NCBI RefSeq assembly: GCF_002934685.1
Contig: NZ_NKHL01000075.1
Coordinates: forward strand, 316-33,545
Reading direction: 5' to 3'
Length of the DNA stretch: 33,230 nucleotides
DNA from: Pseudomonas bohemica
GTDB taxonomy: Bacteria; Pseudomonadota; Gammaproteobacteria; Pseudomonadales; Pseudomonadaceae
Part shown: piece by piece, positions 24,101 to 31,676 of the stretch
Layout: each line of letters begins with the position of its first letter
Numbering within the stretch: the stretch's first letter is position 1
Made by a program: the position numbers and the translations under genes
The notes under the pieces: generated by a model
The model's database searches: none
Told to the model about the DNA's origin: nothing
Seen by the model: only the letters and a program-made list of their open reading frames with translations

Positions 24101-24937
24101 TCACACGAGCAACGTCCATAACGCAAACCCGGCATACCAGACAATGGCCGCACGGATGAGCAATTCCCAGAGGACGTCCAGGCTGTTCACGCCTTCGATA
24201 CCAACGACCGGCGCTGGCACTTCACCGGCCACGCACCCGGCCCGGGTGATCAATGCCGAGGCACTGATATTCCAGTTCAGCAATTCACTGAGCATCACTC
24301 GGCTGACCGCAACGAAATTGCCGACCAACGCGAAGCTCGCTGCCAGCAGTCGCACTGGCACCCAATCGAACGCGTGGCGCAGTTGGGTCGCGCGCTCTAC
24401 CAGCGCTGGGGTCTTGCCATGCTCGCAAGCCAAAGCCAGCAGTCGATAGGCCAGCGCGGCAACCGGTCCCAGCACGAAGTACCAGAAGATCACCGCGAAG
24501 AAACTCTGATAGACCTGCCACAACAAATACGTCTGCACGCCGCCGAGCAGTTGCTCTTCGTTCTCGGCCTCAACGCCAAGATCACGATGAGCGACGAGCA
24601 CCGCCGCTTCCTGATCACCACGCCGACAGGCATCGCGGAATGAGCCAAGATTGGCTTTCACGTTGCCGCGCCCCAGGCTGTAGATCAGCACCAGCAGATG
24701 AATCGGCAGCGCCAGCCAGCCATAGGCAACGGAGCCGACGATCACCAGAACCAGCGCCAGCAGTAACAGCGGCAACAATACCGTCAGCGTCAGAATCCAC
24801 CATGGGCGCTTGGCCGTGCGCGGGTTGGATTCAAGCCGCCCCAGCTGATTCAGCCAGGGCGCATCGCGCTGCACACGCTGACGCAGAGCGGAGAATTTCT
24901 CAATCCACACCGCCAACAGCAACACCAGAAAACTCAT
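24101..24937 (-). CDS. ampE: AmpE, regulatory inner-membrane protein
   Basis: A 278-residue membrane protein, the usual AmpE length. It starts MSFLVLLLAVWIEKFSALRQ, followed by the conserved cytoplasmic VQRDAPWLNQ region. Further hydrophobic segments are near residues 55-95 (LTVLLPLLLLALVLVIVGSV), 155-180 (SFFAVIFWYFVLGPVAALAY) and the C-terminus (AIVWYAGFALWTLLV). RGDQEAA and the PG-AALAYRL-type segment occur in the family. ATG 24937 has AAAGGAG upstream; a longer start would overlap ampD. It lies 13 bases after ampD and forms the classic ampDE operon, in which AmpE assists signalling for beta-lactamase induction by an uncertain mechanism. Confidence 0.92.
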   Translation of the reverse strand: MSFLVLLLAVWIEKFSALRQRVQRDAPWLNQLGRLESNPRTAKRPWWILTLTVLLPLLLLALVLVIVGSVAYGWLALPIHLLVLIYSLGRGNVKANLGSFRDACRRGDQEAAVLVAHRDLGVEAENEEQLLGGVQTYLLWQVYQSFFAVIFWYFVLGPVAALAYRLLALACEHGKTPALVERATQLRHAFDWVPVRLLAASFALVGNFVAVSRVMLSELLNWNISASALITRAGCVAGEVPAPVVGIEGVNSLDVLWELLIRAAIVWYAGFALWTLLV

Positions 24938-24950
24938 CACCTGCTCCTTT

Positions 24951-25499
24951 TCAATCCTGCAAAGCCGAACGAAACCGGGCCCAGTCAAAGCATGGGCCCG
25001 GATCGGTCTTGCGTACGGGGGCGATGTCGCTGTGCCCGCAAATTCGTTGCGCGGTGATCGCAGGCCAGGCCGACTGCAGCTGCCGGGTCAGGGCGATCAA
25101 CGTCTCGTATTGTGCATCGGTAAACGGCTGATCGTCGGTGCCTTCCAGTTCAATGCCGATGGAGAAGTCATTGCACGTCTCACGGCCCTCGAACAGCGAA
25201 ACGCCGGCATGCCAGGCACGATCCAGACAGGAGACGAACTGCGTCAGCTCGCCATCACGTTCGATCAGGAAATGTGCCGAGACCCGAAGTTCAGCGATGC
25301 CTTCAAAATAAGGGTGCTCTGTGACATCCAGCCGGTTCTGAAAGAATTCCTGAACCTTGCCCGTCTTGAACTGCGCGGGTGGCAAGCTGATGTTGTGGAT
25401 CACCAGCAGCGAAATCTCCGCCTCGGGGCGGGCATTGAAATTGGGCGAAGGGCAGTGCTGGGCGCCGTGGCACCAGCCTGTGGCGGGGTCCAGTTGCAT
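24951..25499 (-). CDS. ampD: 1,6-anhydro-N-acetylmuramyl-L-alanine amidase AmpD
   Basis: A 182-residue cytoplasmic zinc amidase that cuts the stem peptide from anhydro-muropeptides during cell-wall recycling; its loss derepresses AmpC beta-lactamase. The zinc ligands are H35 (LLVIHNIS), H156 (CGHSDIAP) and D166 (KTDPGP), with E117 and K164 as the catalytic residues. The start is MQLDPATGWCHGAQHCPSPN, matching other AmpD proteins in which the NF..RP segment contacts substrate. There is no signal peptide, as expected for the recycling enzyme rather than for periplasmic AmiD. It is followed by ampE, and the upstream DUF1631 gene runs on the same strand. Confidence 0.97.
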   Translation of the reverse strand: MQLDPATGWCHGAQHCPSPNFNARPEAEISLLVIHNISLPPAQFKTGKVQEFFQNRLDVTEHPYFEGIAELRVSAHFLIERDGELTQFVSCLDRAWHAGVSLFEGRETCNDFSIGIELEGTDDQPFTDAQYETLIALTRQLQSAWPAITAQRICGHSDIAPVRKTDPGPCFDWARFRSALQD

Positions 25500-25676
25500 G
25501 GTGGATCCTTAAAGCATGAATCGACGGTGGCCAGTATGCCCGCGATAGGAAGGGATGTGGGGAGTGAATACATTGATCGTCGCACGCGTTTCGCTGTAGC
25601 CGCCCGGCTCGTCGGCGGGGGCAACGTGAAATCGCCACCGCCCGCAAGCCGCGCTGCCAGAGTTCTATGTAGAACC

Positions 25677-27929
25677 TCAGCCCTTAAGCTTGCGCAGATT
25701 ACCCAGCACCGACTCCAGCGCCCGGTCGAACAGCAGCGAATCGTCCAGCACCCGAATCGTCCCGCGACGGAACTCGACGGCCAGGCCCATGCGGGTCTTT
25801 TCCAGGACTTTCATCCCGGTGCGGTTGACGAATACATAACGCCCGCTCGGCTCCACGATTGCCGCGAGTTTGCAACGCAATCGGTGCTCTTCATCCTCCT
25901 GGATTTCGACCCAACTACCCAGCCGCAGCTTGCCGACCTGCAGCAGACCTTCGTCGTTCTCCGGCAGGTGCGGCACAGGCTCGCTCAACACCTGCTCGCC
26001 AGGCGCGACCAGCACGATCTCTTCAACCACAGCCATCATCGACGGCCCGTCGGCAGGCTCGCCGACAACCTCCTCGGTCGCGGCTTGCACGCCCTCTTCC
26101 GACGTGCGCGAAACATGATTGAACGCCTGCACGTGCAAAGCTTCCAGCTGGCTGAAGAATTCGCTGGTGGCGAACGGGTCGAAGGCAGCACTGCTCAAAC
26201 CGTCGCGCAGAGACTTGAGCAGCCCAGGCACCAGTTCCAACAGACGCTGGCGCGCATCCGGCTCGTCGTGAGGCTCCACGCTCCAGATGAGATCATCCAT
26301 CGCCTGCAACCCGGCCTTCCACTCACTGGATTGCTCGCCATGCTTGAGACAGGTCAGCAGCAGCACCTTGCTCCAGGCTTCCTGCAACAGACGCACCACT
26401 ACCTCAGGCAGGGTTTTGCCGAGCAGGCGATCGTTGAGCGCCTGCTGTACACGTTGACGCGCCAATTCCGCCAGCGCACGGCCCTCTTCGGCATCACGGG
26501 TACGCTGTTCGAGCAATTCACTGCGACGACGTTCATCACTGGTGAAGGCCAGGAAATCCACCAGCAACTCGGTGAAGATCGCCGGATCATCGACGAAATC
26601 ATGCAACAGTCGCTGCACGATCTGATCGATGCGGGTGTAGAGGGAGTCGCGCTGGCTATCGTCGCGTCCGCCCCAGCCCAACGCCGCCGAAGCGATCTCG
26701 TTGAGCAGACGCCGCGCCGGGTGGCTGCCGCGGCTGAAAAAGCTCTTGTCGATAACGGCGACTTTGAGCATCGGAATCTGCAGACGCCCGATCAACGCGC
26801 GCAGCGAACCCGGTAGATTGCGGTCATCGAGGATGAATTCAAAAAGCATCGAGATCAGGTTGATCACGTCTTCGTCGATGGTGCCCACGGTACGAAATTT
26901 GCCGCTGCGAGCACTGACGCGGCCGATCAGTTGCTCGAGTTGCGTGCGCAGATCGAAGTCGTCCGGCGTCTCGGCCCGTGGCACGTACTGCTGCAAATGT
27001 GACAGCAGACGCAACAGATCCTGACTGGAAATCGGCCGGGCTTCGGCCGCATTCTCCGGCCTAGGTGTGATGTTGCCGCGCACGTGGACCAGCAATTCCT
27101 GCAAAGCGGAAAACACTTCCTGCACGCTCTGGTCGAGCTGTTCAGCCGCATGGACCAGCGCCGCGCTGTCGGCACGCTGCGCCTCGGAGTAGGCTGCCGC
27201 GCTGGACGAGCGATCGGTAGAACGCCGCGATGGCAGGACTTTCAAGTCCGGCAAGACACCCGCCGCGATCAGCAACTGGTTAGCCGCTTCATAGAGTTGA
27301 TCGGTATCGGCCAACGCGTATTTTTCAAACAGCTTGAGAATGATCAGCTTGACCTTGATCTCGACGCCCAGGTTACGACCTGCCTGCAGGAAGAAATCGC
27401 ACAGCAGCGTAGGACCCAGCGGATTGGTCTCGTCGGTCACAGGCTGCGGAACCAACTGATTAAGGCGCATGGTCAACTGACTCAATGCCAAGCCGTCACG
27501 ATTGACCACCTTGGTGACCATGGTGTCGACGGCAACGGTGCGCTCCAGGTCGTCGTTATGGACCAAGGCGAGTTTGTCGAAGGACACGGGTTCGGAGAGG
27601 ATCGGCTCCGCGACCTCATACTGACCGAGGCGCAGAAACGCCTCGAAGAATTTGTCGAGGAAATTGCGTTCGATGCTCTTTCGCTTGAGCCGCAGGTCAC
27701 GCATGGCTTCGAAAAAGATGTTCTGCTCGGCGTTGTTGTGCGCCCGATCCGCCATCTCGAACAGCGTGTCGTCGGCATTATCGAACAGCGTCTGCAGGCT
27801 TTCCTTGAGCTGCTGTGCGGCTCTATCACGCACCTGCAGAAGAACGACGGGCAGCCGAGCGACAGGCGAAGACCCCGGTTGATCCGGACCCGTCTTGCTC
27901 AAAGGCACCACTTTACCGTCGTTCTGCAT
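25677..27929 (-). CDS. DUF1631 family protein
   Basis: A 750-residue mainly helical cytoplasmic protein of the DUF1631 family found in Pseudomonas next to nadC and ampD (PA4523 in P. aeruginosa). It is rich in Leu, Glu and Arg with long amphipathic stretches (LQVRDRAAQQLKESLQTLFD, FFEAMRDLRLKRKSIERNFL) and possibly coiled coils. The last ~100 residues (LRLGSWVEIQEDEEHRLRCK... YVFVNRTGMKV) look like a small beta-barrel related to PilZ-type domains. Its molecular function is unknown. The ATG at 27929 (MQNDGKVVPLSK) has GAGGGG upstream; a longer start has no ribosome site. It is divergent from nadC. Confidence 0.9.
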   Translation of the reverse strand: MQNDGKVVPLSKTGPDQPGSSPVARLPVVLLQVRDRAAQQLKESLQTLFDNADDTLFEMADRAHNNAEQNIFFEAMRDLRLKRKSIERNFLDKFFEAFLRLGQYEVAEPILSEPVSFDKLALVHNDDLERTVAVDTMVTKVVNRDGLALSQLTMRLNQLVPQPVTDETNPLGPTLLCDFFLQAGRNLGVEIKVKLIILKLFEKYALADTDQLYEAANQLLIAAGVLPDLKVLPSRRSTDRSSSAAAYSEAQRADSAALVHAAEQLDQSVQEVFSALQELLVHVRGNITPRPENAAEARPISSQDLLRLLSHLQQYVPRAETPDDFDLRTQLEQLIGRVSARSGKFRTVGTIDEDVINLISMLFEFILDDRNLPGSLRALIGRLQIPMLKVAVIDKSFFSRGSHPARRLLNEIASAALGWGGRDDSQRDSLYTRIDQIVQRLLHDFVDDPAIFTELLVDFLAFTSDERRRSELLEQRTRDAEEGRALAELARQRVQQALNDRLLGKTLPEVVVRLLQEAWSKVLLLTCLKHGEQSSEWKAGLQAMDDLIWSVEPHDEPDARQRLLELVPGLLKSLRDGLSSAAFDPFATSEFFSQLEALHVQAFNHVSRTSEEGVQAATEEVVGEPADGPSMMAVVEEIVLVAPGEQVLSEPVPHLPENDEGLLQVGKLRLGSWVEIQEDEEHRLRCKLAAIVEPSGRYVFVNRTGMKVLEKTRMGLAVEFRRGTIRVLDDSLLFDRALESVLGNLRKLKG

Positions 27930-28318
27930 CAAGCACCCCTCGTCACGTATCATTCAAAACAGCCACGGCTACAGCCACACAACGATCGCCAAGGGAGCAT
28001 CGACCTCCACTTGGACGTATCTCGATTTTTTATCCCTGGGGTACAAAAGGCAGAACGCCAAACCTATGACGTCAAATAAATACAAGGCAAGTATCTTTCA
28101 AAACTCATCCACTCGCCAGCAGACTCTTAGCCTTGATTAGAATAATAGATTGAGCGAGCGAAAGGTGCTGCGATAGACCGCGAAAATCCCTTTCCATCGC
28201 ATCTGCGGCAAAAAAAAAACGACCAAGTGCAGGCGAAGCACTCGTTTGAGAGGCGTGGGGTGGTGGGTTGGGACAGTGGCTGCCTTATACTCCGAGCAAT
28301 TAGTAAGTGGAGCCCTAT
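27930..28318. other. Divergent promoter region of the DUF1631 gene and nadC
   Basis: About 390 bp without a credible gene. A run of ten A at 28210-28219 is preceded on the minus strand by AGTGC-N7-GCACT (28226-28242), which has the shape of a weak leftward terminator. No gene would need it unless a short transcript starts near 28300. An apparent -10-like TATACT (28286-28291) lies about 28 bases upstream of nadC. Confidence 0.4.
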
Positions 28319-29167
28319 ATGCCGAATCTACCTCTTGCCTCAATAACCTCCGAAATCGAAGCTAACGTGCGCCGCGCGTTGCTTGAAGACGTGGGCACGG
28401 GCGACATCACCGCGCAGCTGATCCCCGCGGAGCGCCTGGCCAAAGCTACCGTTATTTCCCGCGATGATGCGGTGATTGCCGGAACAGCTTGGGTCGACAG
28501 CGTTTTTCGTCAGCTTGATCAGCGCGTCGCGGTGCACTGGCAAGTCGGCGATGGCGATCGGGTCAAACCCAATCAACCCCTGTTCCACCTTGAAGGCCCG
28601 GCGCGCTCGCTGCTGACTGGTGAACGCAGCGCACTCAACTTCCTGCAGATGCTCTCAGGCGTGGCAACGCGCTCCCAGTACTACGCCGACATGGTCGCCG
28701 ACACGCAGGTCAAGCTCCTCGACACTCGCAAGACCCTGCCCGGCCTGCGCCTGGCCCAGAAATATGCCGTCACCTGCGGCGGCTGCCACAACCACCGCAT
28801 CGGCCTGTTCGACGCCTTCCTGATCAAGGAAAACCACATTGCAGCCTGCGGCGGTATCGCTGAAGCCATCACCGCCGCCCACAAAATCGCCCCCGGCAAA
28901 CCGGTAGAAATCGAAGTGGAAAGCCTCGACGAACTCAAACAGGCCCTCGACGGCGGCGCCAACATCATCATGCTCGACGAACTCAGCCTCGACGACATGC
29001 GCCAAGCCGTCCAACTCACCGCCGGCCGCGCCAAACTCGAAGCCAGCGGCGGGGTCACCGACGCGACCTTGCGCAGCATTGCCGAGACGGGGGTGGACTA
29101 CATCTCGATTGGCACATTGACCAAGGATGTGAAGGCCGTGGACTTGTCGATGCGGCTTAGCATCTAG
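28319..29167 (+). CDS. nadC: Nicotinate-nucleotide diphosphorylase (carboxylating)
   Basis: A 282-residue quinolinate phosphoribosyltransferase, the enzyme that turns quinolinate and PRPP into nicotinate mononucleotide, CO2 and PPi in de novo NAD synthesis. Signatures are [91 protein letters not shown] and [23 protein letters not shown] 28319 is favoured over the GTG four codons earlier because GGAG (28309-28312) lies seven bases upstream of it. It has the usual family length. Its position next to ampD and the pilin/tRNA-Thr region is conserved in Pseudomonas. Confidence 0.97.
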   Translation: MPNLPLASITSEIEANVRRALLEDVGTGDITAQLIPAERLAKATVISRDDAVIAGTAWVDSVFRQLDQRVAVHWQVGDGDRVKPNQPLFHLEGPARSLLTGERSALNFLQMLSGVATRSQYYADMVADTQVKLLDTRKTLPGLRLAQKYAVTCGGCHNHRIGLFDAFLIKENHIAACGGIAEAITAAHKIAPGKPVEIEVESLDELKQALDGGANIIMLDELSLDDMRQAVQLTAGRAKLEASGGVTDATLRSIAETGVDYISIGTLTKDVKAVDLSMRLSI

Positions 29168-29390
29168 ATCAAATGATGCATTTGCCCCTCCGGCATTTGC
29201 CTTTCGACACGAGCCCTTCAAACTCGCAGGACCATTTGAGGGACGAATGGTTCTCACCGGCCACGAAAATGTGCCCCAAAGCACGATTTCGTAGTTGAAA
29301 AACCGGCTTCAGCCGCTAGAATCGCGACTTATCCCGATTTGTAACAATTTCAGACACATTAGAATATTCATTCAGGGAAGGAGAAGTTCT

Positions 29391-29810
29391 GTGAAAACGA
29401 AACTCTTGTGCGCGTTGGCCGTCACCCTCATTGCCGGTTGCAGCTCCATGGGCGGCGAAGACAAATTCAGCGCGACCTATATCAAGAGCCACATCATTCC
29501 GAACAAAACCACGCAAAGCGAAGTGCAGGCCATCTACGGAACACCGGACTCCCAGTACACCCACTCCAGTGGAAGCTACAGCTGGAGCTACAACAAATCC
29601 GGCAATCTGAGTGATGCAAGTCGGCTGGCTAGCTACATACCCGGCGCCGGTGCGGTTTCAAGCGCGCTGAGCATGACCAACTATGCCAACGGCGCCTCCG
29701 ATGCGGTCAGCATCGCCACCGGCAAAGTCAATGGCGATACTGAACACCACGGCAACAACTTAACGATCTGGTTCAACAAGAATAAGGTCGTGGATGACTG
29801 GAATCTCTGA
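29391..29810 (+). CDS. BamE/OmlA-like small lipoprotein
   Basis: A 139-residue lipoprotein. The signal peptide (MKTKLLCALAVTLIAGC) ends in the lipobox L-I-A-G-C, so Cys17 should be lipidated. The residue after it is Ser, which suits outer-membrane sorting. The mature part has IIPNKTTQSEVQAIYGTPDS followed by SYSWSYNKSG, the SmpA/OmlA-type pattern also found in BamE. A Gly/Ala/Ser-rich stretch (AGAVSSALSMTNYANGASDA) follows. The start is GTG 29391, chosen because AAGGAGAA lies just upstream and the signal peptide begins there. It is not the canonical bamE, and its role is unknown. A strong terminator follows about 90 bases downstream. Confidence 0.82.
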   Translation: MKTKLLCALAVTLIAGCSSMGGEDKFSATYIKSHIIPNKTTQSEVQAIYGTPDSQYTHSSGSYSWSYNKSGNLSDASRLASYIPGAGAVSSALSMTNYANGASDAVSIATGKVNGDTEHHGNNLTIWFNKNKVVDDWNL

Positions 29811-29902
29811 TTCAGAGCGCAGCCACAATTGCTTATCTGCGCCGTGCCTGAACTCTCGACTTCACGCACCTGCTTGCAGATTGATCTGCATCCCTGAAAA
29901 CG

Positions 29903-29933
29903 AAAAAGCCCGGTCTTGAAGACCGGGCTTTTT
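29903..29933. terminator. Strong bidirectional intrinsic terminator
   Basis: AAAAAGCCCGGTC, a TTGAA loop and GACCGGGCTTTTT form a perfect 13-bp stem with T tracts on both strands. It closes the lipoprotein gene from the left and would also stop leftward transcription of the flippase segment. Confidence 0.92.
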
Positions 29934-29940
29934 GTGTTGC

Positions 29941-29964
29941 TGGTGCCGAAAATAGGAATCGAAC
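29941..29964 (-). repeat. tRNA-Thr 3'-end duplicate (putative attachment-site repeat)
   Basis: These 24 bases are identical to the 3' end of the tRNA-Thr gene at 31601-31624: the T-arm, acceptor strand and CCA. Weaker similarity runs about ten bases further and then stops. No complete tRNA is formed here. It is the expected product of site-specific integration into a tRNA gene, and the segment between the two copies is 1,636 bp. Confidence 0.85.
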
Positions 29965-30068
29965 TACTGCCTTAAGGACCAGCAAAACCGGCACCCCCGG
30001 TATATTTTCGCGATTGCGCATGCCTATATGTATATCTATCCCGATCCCGATCCCGATCCACGTTCTGC

Positions 30069-30087
30069 CGCTGCCCGAGCGGCAGCG
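30069..30087. terminator. Small hairpin after the flippase gene
   Basis: CGCTGCC-CGAGC-GGCAGCG forms a 7-bp GC stem seven bases beyond the flippase stop codon. No T tract follows on the minus strand, so termination is uncertain. A short tandem CCCGAT repeat (three units) lies next to it at about 30037-30058. Confidence 0.35.
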
Positions 30088-30093
30088 ACATCC

Positions 30094-31362
30094 TCAACGG
30101 ACAGGCTTGAATTTCAACGAATGCACTGTCTGCATCAGTTCGTGGCGCAGGCCCCAGGATAACGACACGAAGAGCAGGCACTCCGTAAGGATCGTAGCCA
30201 AAGCAGCCCCTTGGGCGCCCCGGCCTGGTACTAGCCACGCATTGCATCCAAGACTGACCAACACGGCAAATGCGAGACACCCCGCAAACCATCGTTCGCG
30301 GTGTGTAGCGATCGCCAGTTGTTCCAACACAACATTAGGAAGGGCGAAGATGAGAGCCGTGAATAGCCAGCCGATTACACCACATGCGCCTTGGGCATAG
30401 TCACTTCCGAACAACAGACCGATGCCCCACGGTCCAAGCAGCCACCCCATGACTGCGAGCGATCCCCCTATGACAAAAGCCATCCGCAACGCAGAAAAAC
30501 TGAAACTCACATTTAGGCTGGACATCATGGCTTGGGTCCGCATTCGTCGAAAAACCATCAAGGCTACCGGGAGGGCCAGCAACAAAATTCCGTCGAACAT
30601 GCGAGATGCCACAGCGTAATGACCGACGTCGGGGTTGTCATTTAAAAAGTGACGCAAAACCACGATATCCATCTGGTGGTAGAGCGCTGACGCAGCCCCA
30701 ATCGCAAAAAAACTTACACTACTACGGTACGCCCAGAAAGGCGGCTTGAAAGAGACTTTCGCGAATGTCGGAAAATGCTTATGAAAACCTACAAGAACCA
30801 GCAGCAGGCCAATACCCCACCCAACAAAAATCGACACGGGCGTCGCGCCGAAAATCAGCACCGCCGACAATACCATCAGCGCGCTAAGATTGCGCCCGCA
30901 AAACAGAAAGAATGCGTCAAGCCCGAACTCGCCCGCTCCCCTGAGCCAAGACGAAAGCCATTGTGTAAGAGTGATTACACAAAAACAAAAAATCGCGCAT
31001 GCCAATGACAAGCTTCCCAACCAAGGAGCGAGCATGACGGCGAACGCAATAAGGATGATGGTGGAGCCCAAGAGATGCGTCAGCGCAATGGTCGGCAAAT
31101 CGTCGTTACGCGTCAGCAGTAACGATGATTTCGCCACTCGCTCACGTATCAGCAATGTATTGAATCCACCGTCCTGCGACAGCGCCAGGAAACTGGCGAG
31201 CACGTAAATATAGGTGTAGGAACCAAATGCGCTTGGCCCCATGGTGCGCGCAAACAACACCGAAAGTCCCAGCGAAATGCAGACTGAGTAGAGGGTCGCA
31301 CCCCACTGCATTGCCAGTGGCATAATGCGCTGGATCAATGTCGCGCGCTCGACTAAATGCAT
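30094..31362 (-). CDS. Wzx-like polysaccharide flippase
   Basis: A 422-residue membrane protein with about 12 hydrophobic segments and the MOP-superfamily polysaccharide-synthesis pattern: an N-terminal LYSVCISLGLSVLFARTMGPSAFGSYTYIYVL (the ...A..LGP..FG.Y... motif), YHQMDIVVLRHFLNDNPDVGHYAVASRMFD in the middle, and FGSDYAQG near the later helices. Such proteins flip undecaprenyl-linked oligosaccharides across the inner membrane. ATG 31362 has no clear ribosome site. The gene fills the space between tRNA-Thr and its duplicated 3' end. No glycosyltransferase genes accompany it, so it may serve the pilin glycosylation gene on the other side of the tRNA or be an orphan cargo gene. Confidence 0.82.
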   Translation of the reverse strand: MHLVERATLIQRIMPLAMQWGATLYSVCISLGLSVLFARTMGPSAFGSYTYIYVLASFLALSQDGGFNTLLIRERVAKSSLLLTRNDDLPTIALTHLLGSTIILIAFAVMLAPWLGSLSLACAIFCFCVITLTQWLSSWLRGAGEFGLDAFFLFCGRNLSALMVLSAVLIFGATPVSIFVGWGIGLLLVLVGFHKHFPTFAKVSFKPPFWAYRSSVSFFAIGAASALYHQMDIVVLRHFLNDNPDVGHYAVASRMFDGILLLALPVALMVFRRMRTQAMMSSLNVSFSFSALRMAFVIGGSLAVMGWLLGPWGIGLLFGSDYAQGACGVIGWLFTALIFALPNVVLEQLAIATHRERWFAGCLAFAVLVSLGCNAWLVPGRGAQGAALATILTECLLFVSLSWGLRHELMQTVHSLKFKPVR

Positions 31363-31600
31363 GGTGGCTCAACCAACGAGTTAAAACCATTACCGGAGCT
31401 TGGTTTACACCCAATACGTAAATAAACATAAATCTGAATAACCACGTCGAATTAACCTTCATGCTCGAACTGCCTAAAACGATCGTGCTGCTACGGACTA
31501 CTTTCCCGTCCACCTCACCTCGCACGCACGGCTAATGCAGGAAAAAGCGGTCATGCATCACCTAAACACTTTCGAATAAACCTACTGGAAAGACACAAAA
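31363..31600. other. Spacer between flippase gene and tRNA-Thr
   Basis: This 238-bp AT-richer spacer, about 46% GC by eye, has no credible gene. It is the tRNA-side margin of the presumed island. A flippase promoter may lie here, but none was clear. Confidence 0.4.
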
Positions 31601-31676
31601 TGGTGCCGAAAATAGGAATCGAACCTACGACCTTCGCGTTACGAGTGCGCTGCTCTACCGACTGAGCTATTTCGGC
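31601..31676 (-). tRNA. tRNA-Thr (anticodon CGT)
   Basis: A 76-nt cloverleaf with encoded CCA. Acceptor GCCGAAA pairs with TTTCGGC; the D-stem is GCTC/GAGC; the anticodon loop CTCGTAA carries CGT (reads ACG, Thr); the T-arm is GTAGG-TTCGATT-CCTAT. It corresponds to E. coli thrW, a known integration target. The anticodon stem has an A31-C39 mismatch where E. coli has A-T, and the usual unpaired 27/43 position. Its first ten bases overlap the end of the ligase-like gene. Confidence 0.96.

Noticed and set aside
25032..26816. 594-codon ORF antisense to the ampD and DUF1631 genes
   Set aside because: It crosses two well-supported genes and the gap between them on the opposite strand and has no recognisable domain.
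30037..30058. CCCGAT triple repeat as a regulatory iteron
   Set aside because: Only three short units, next to no replication or phage gene; probably a simple-sequence slip.
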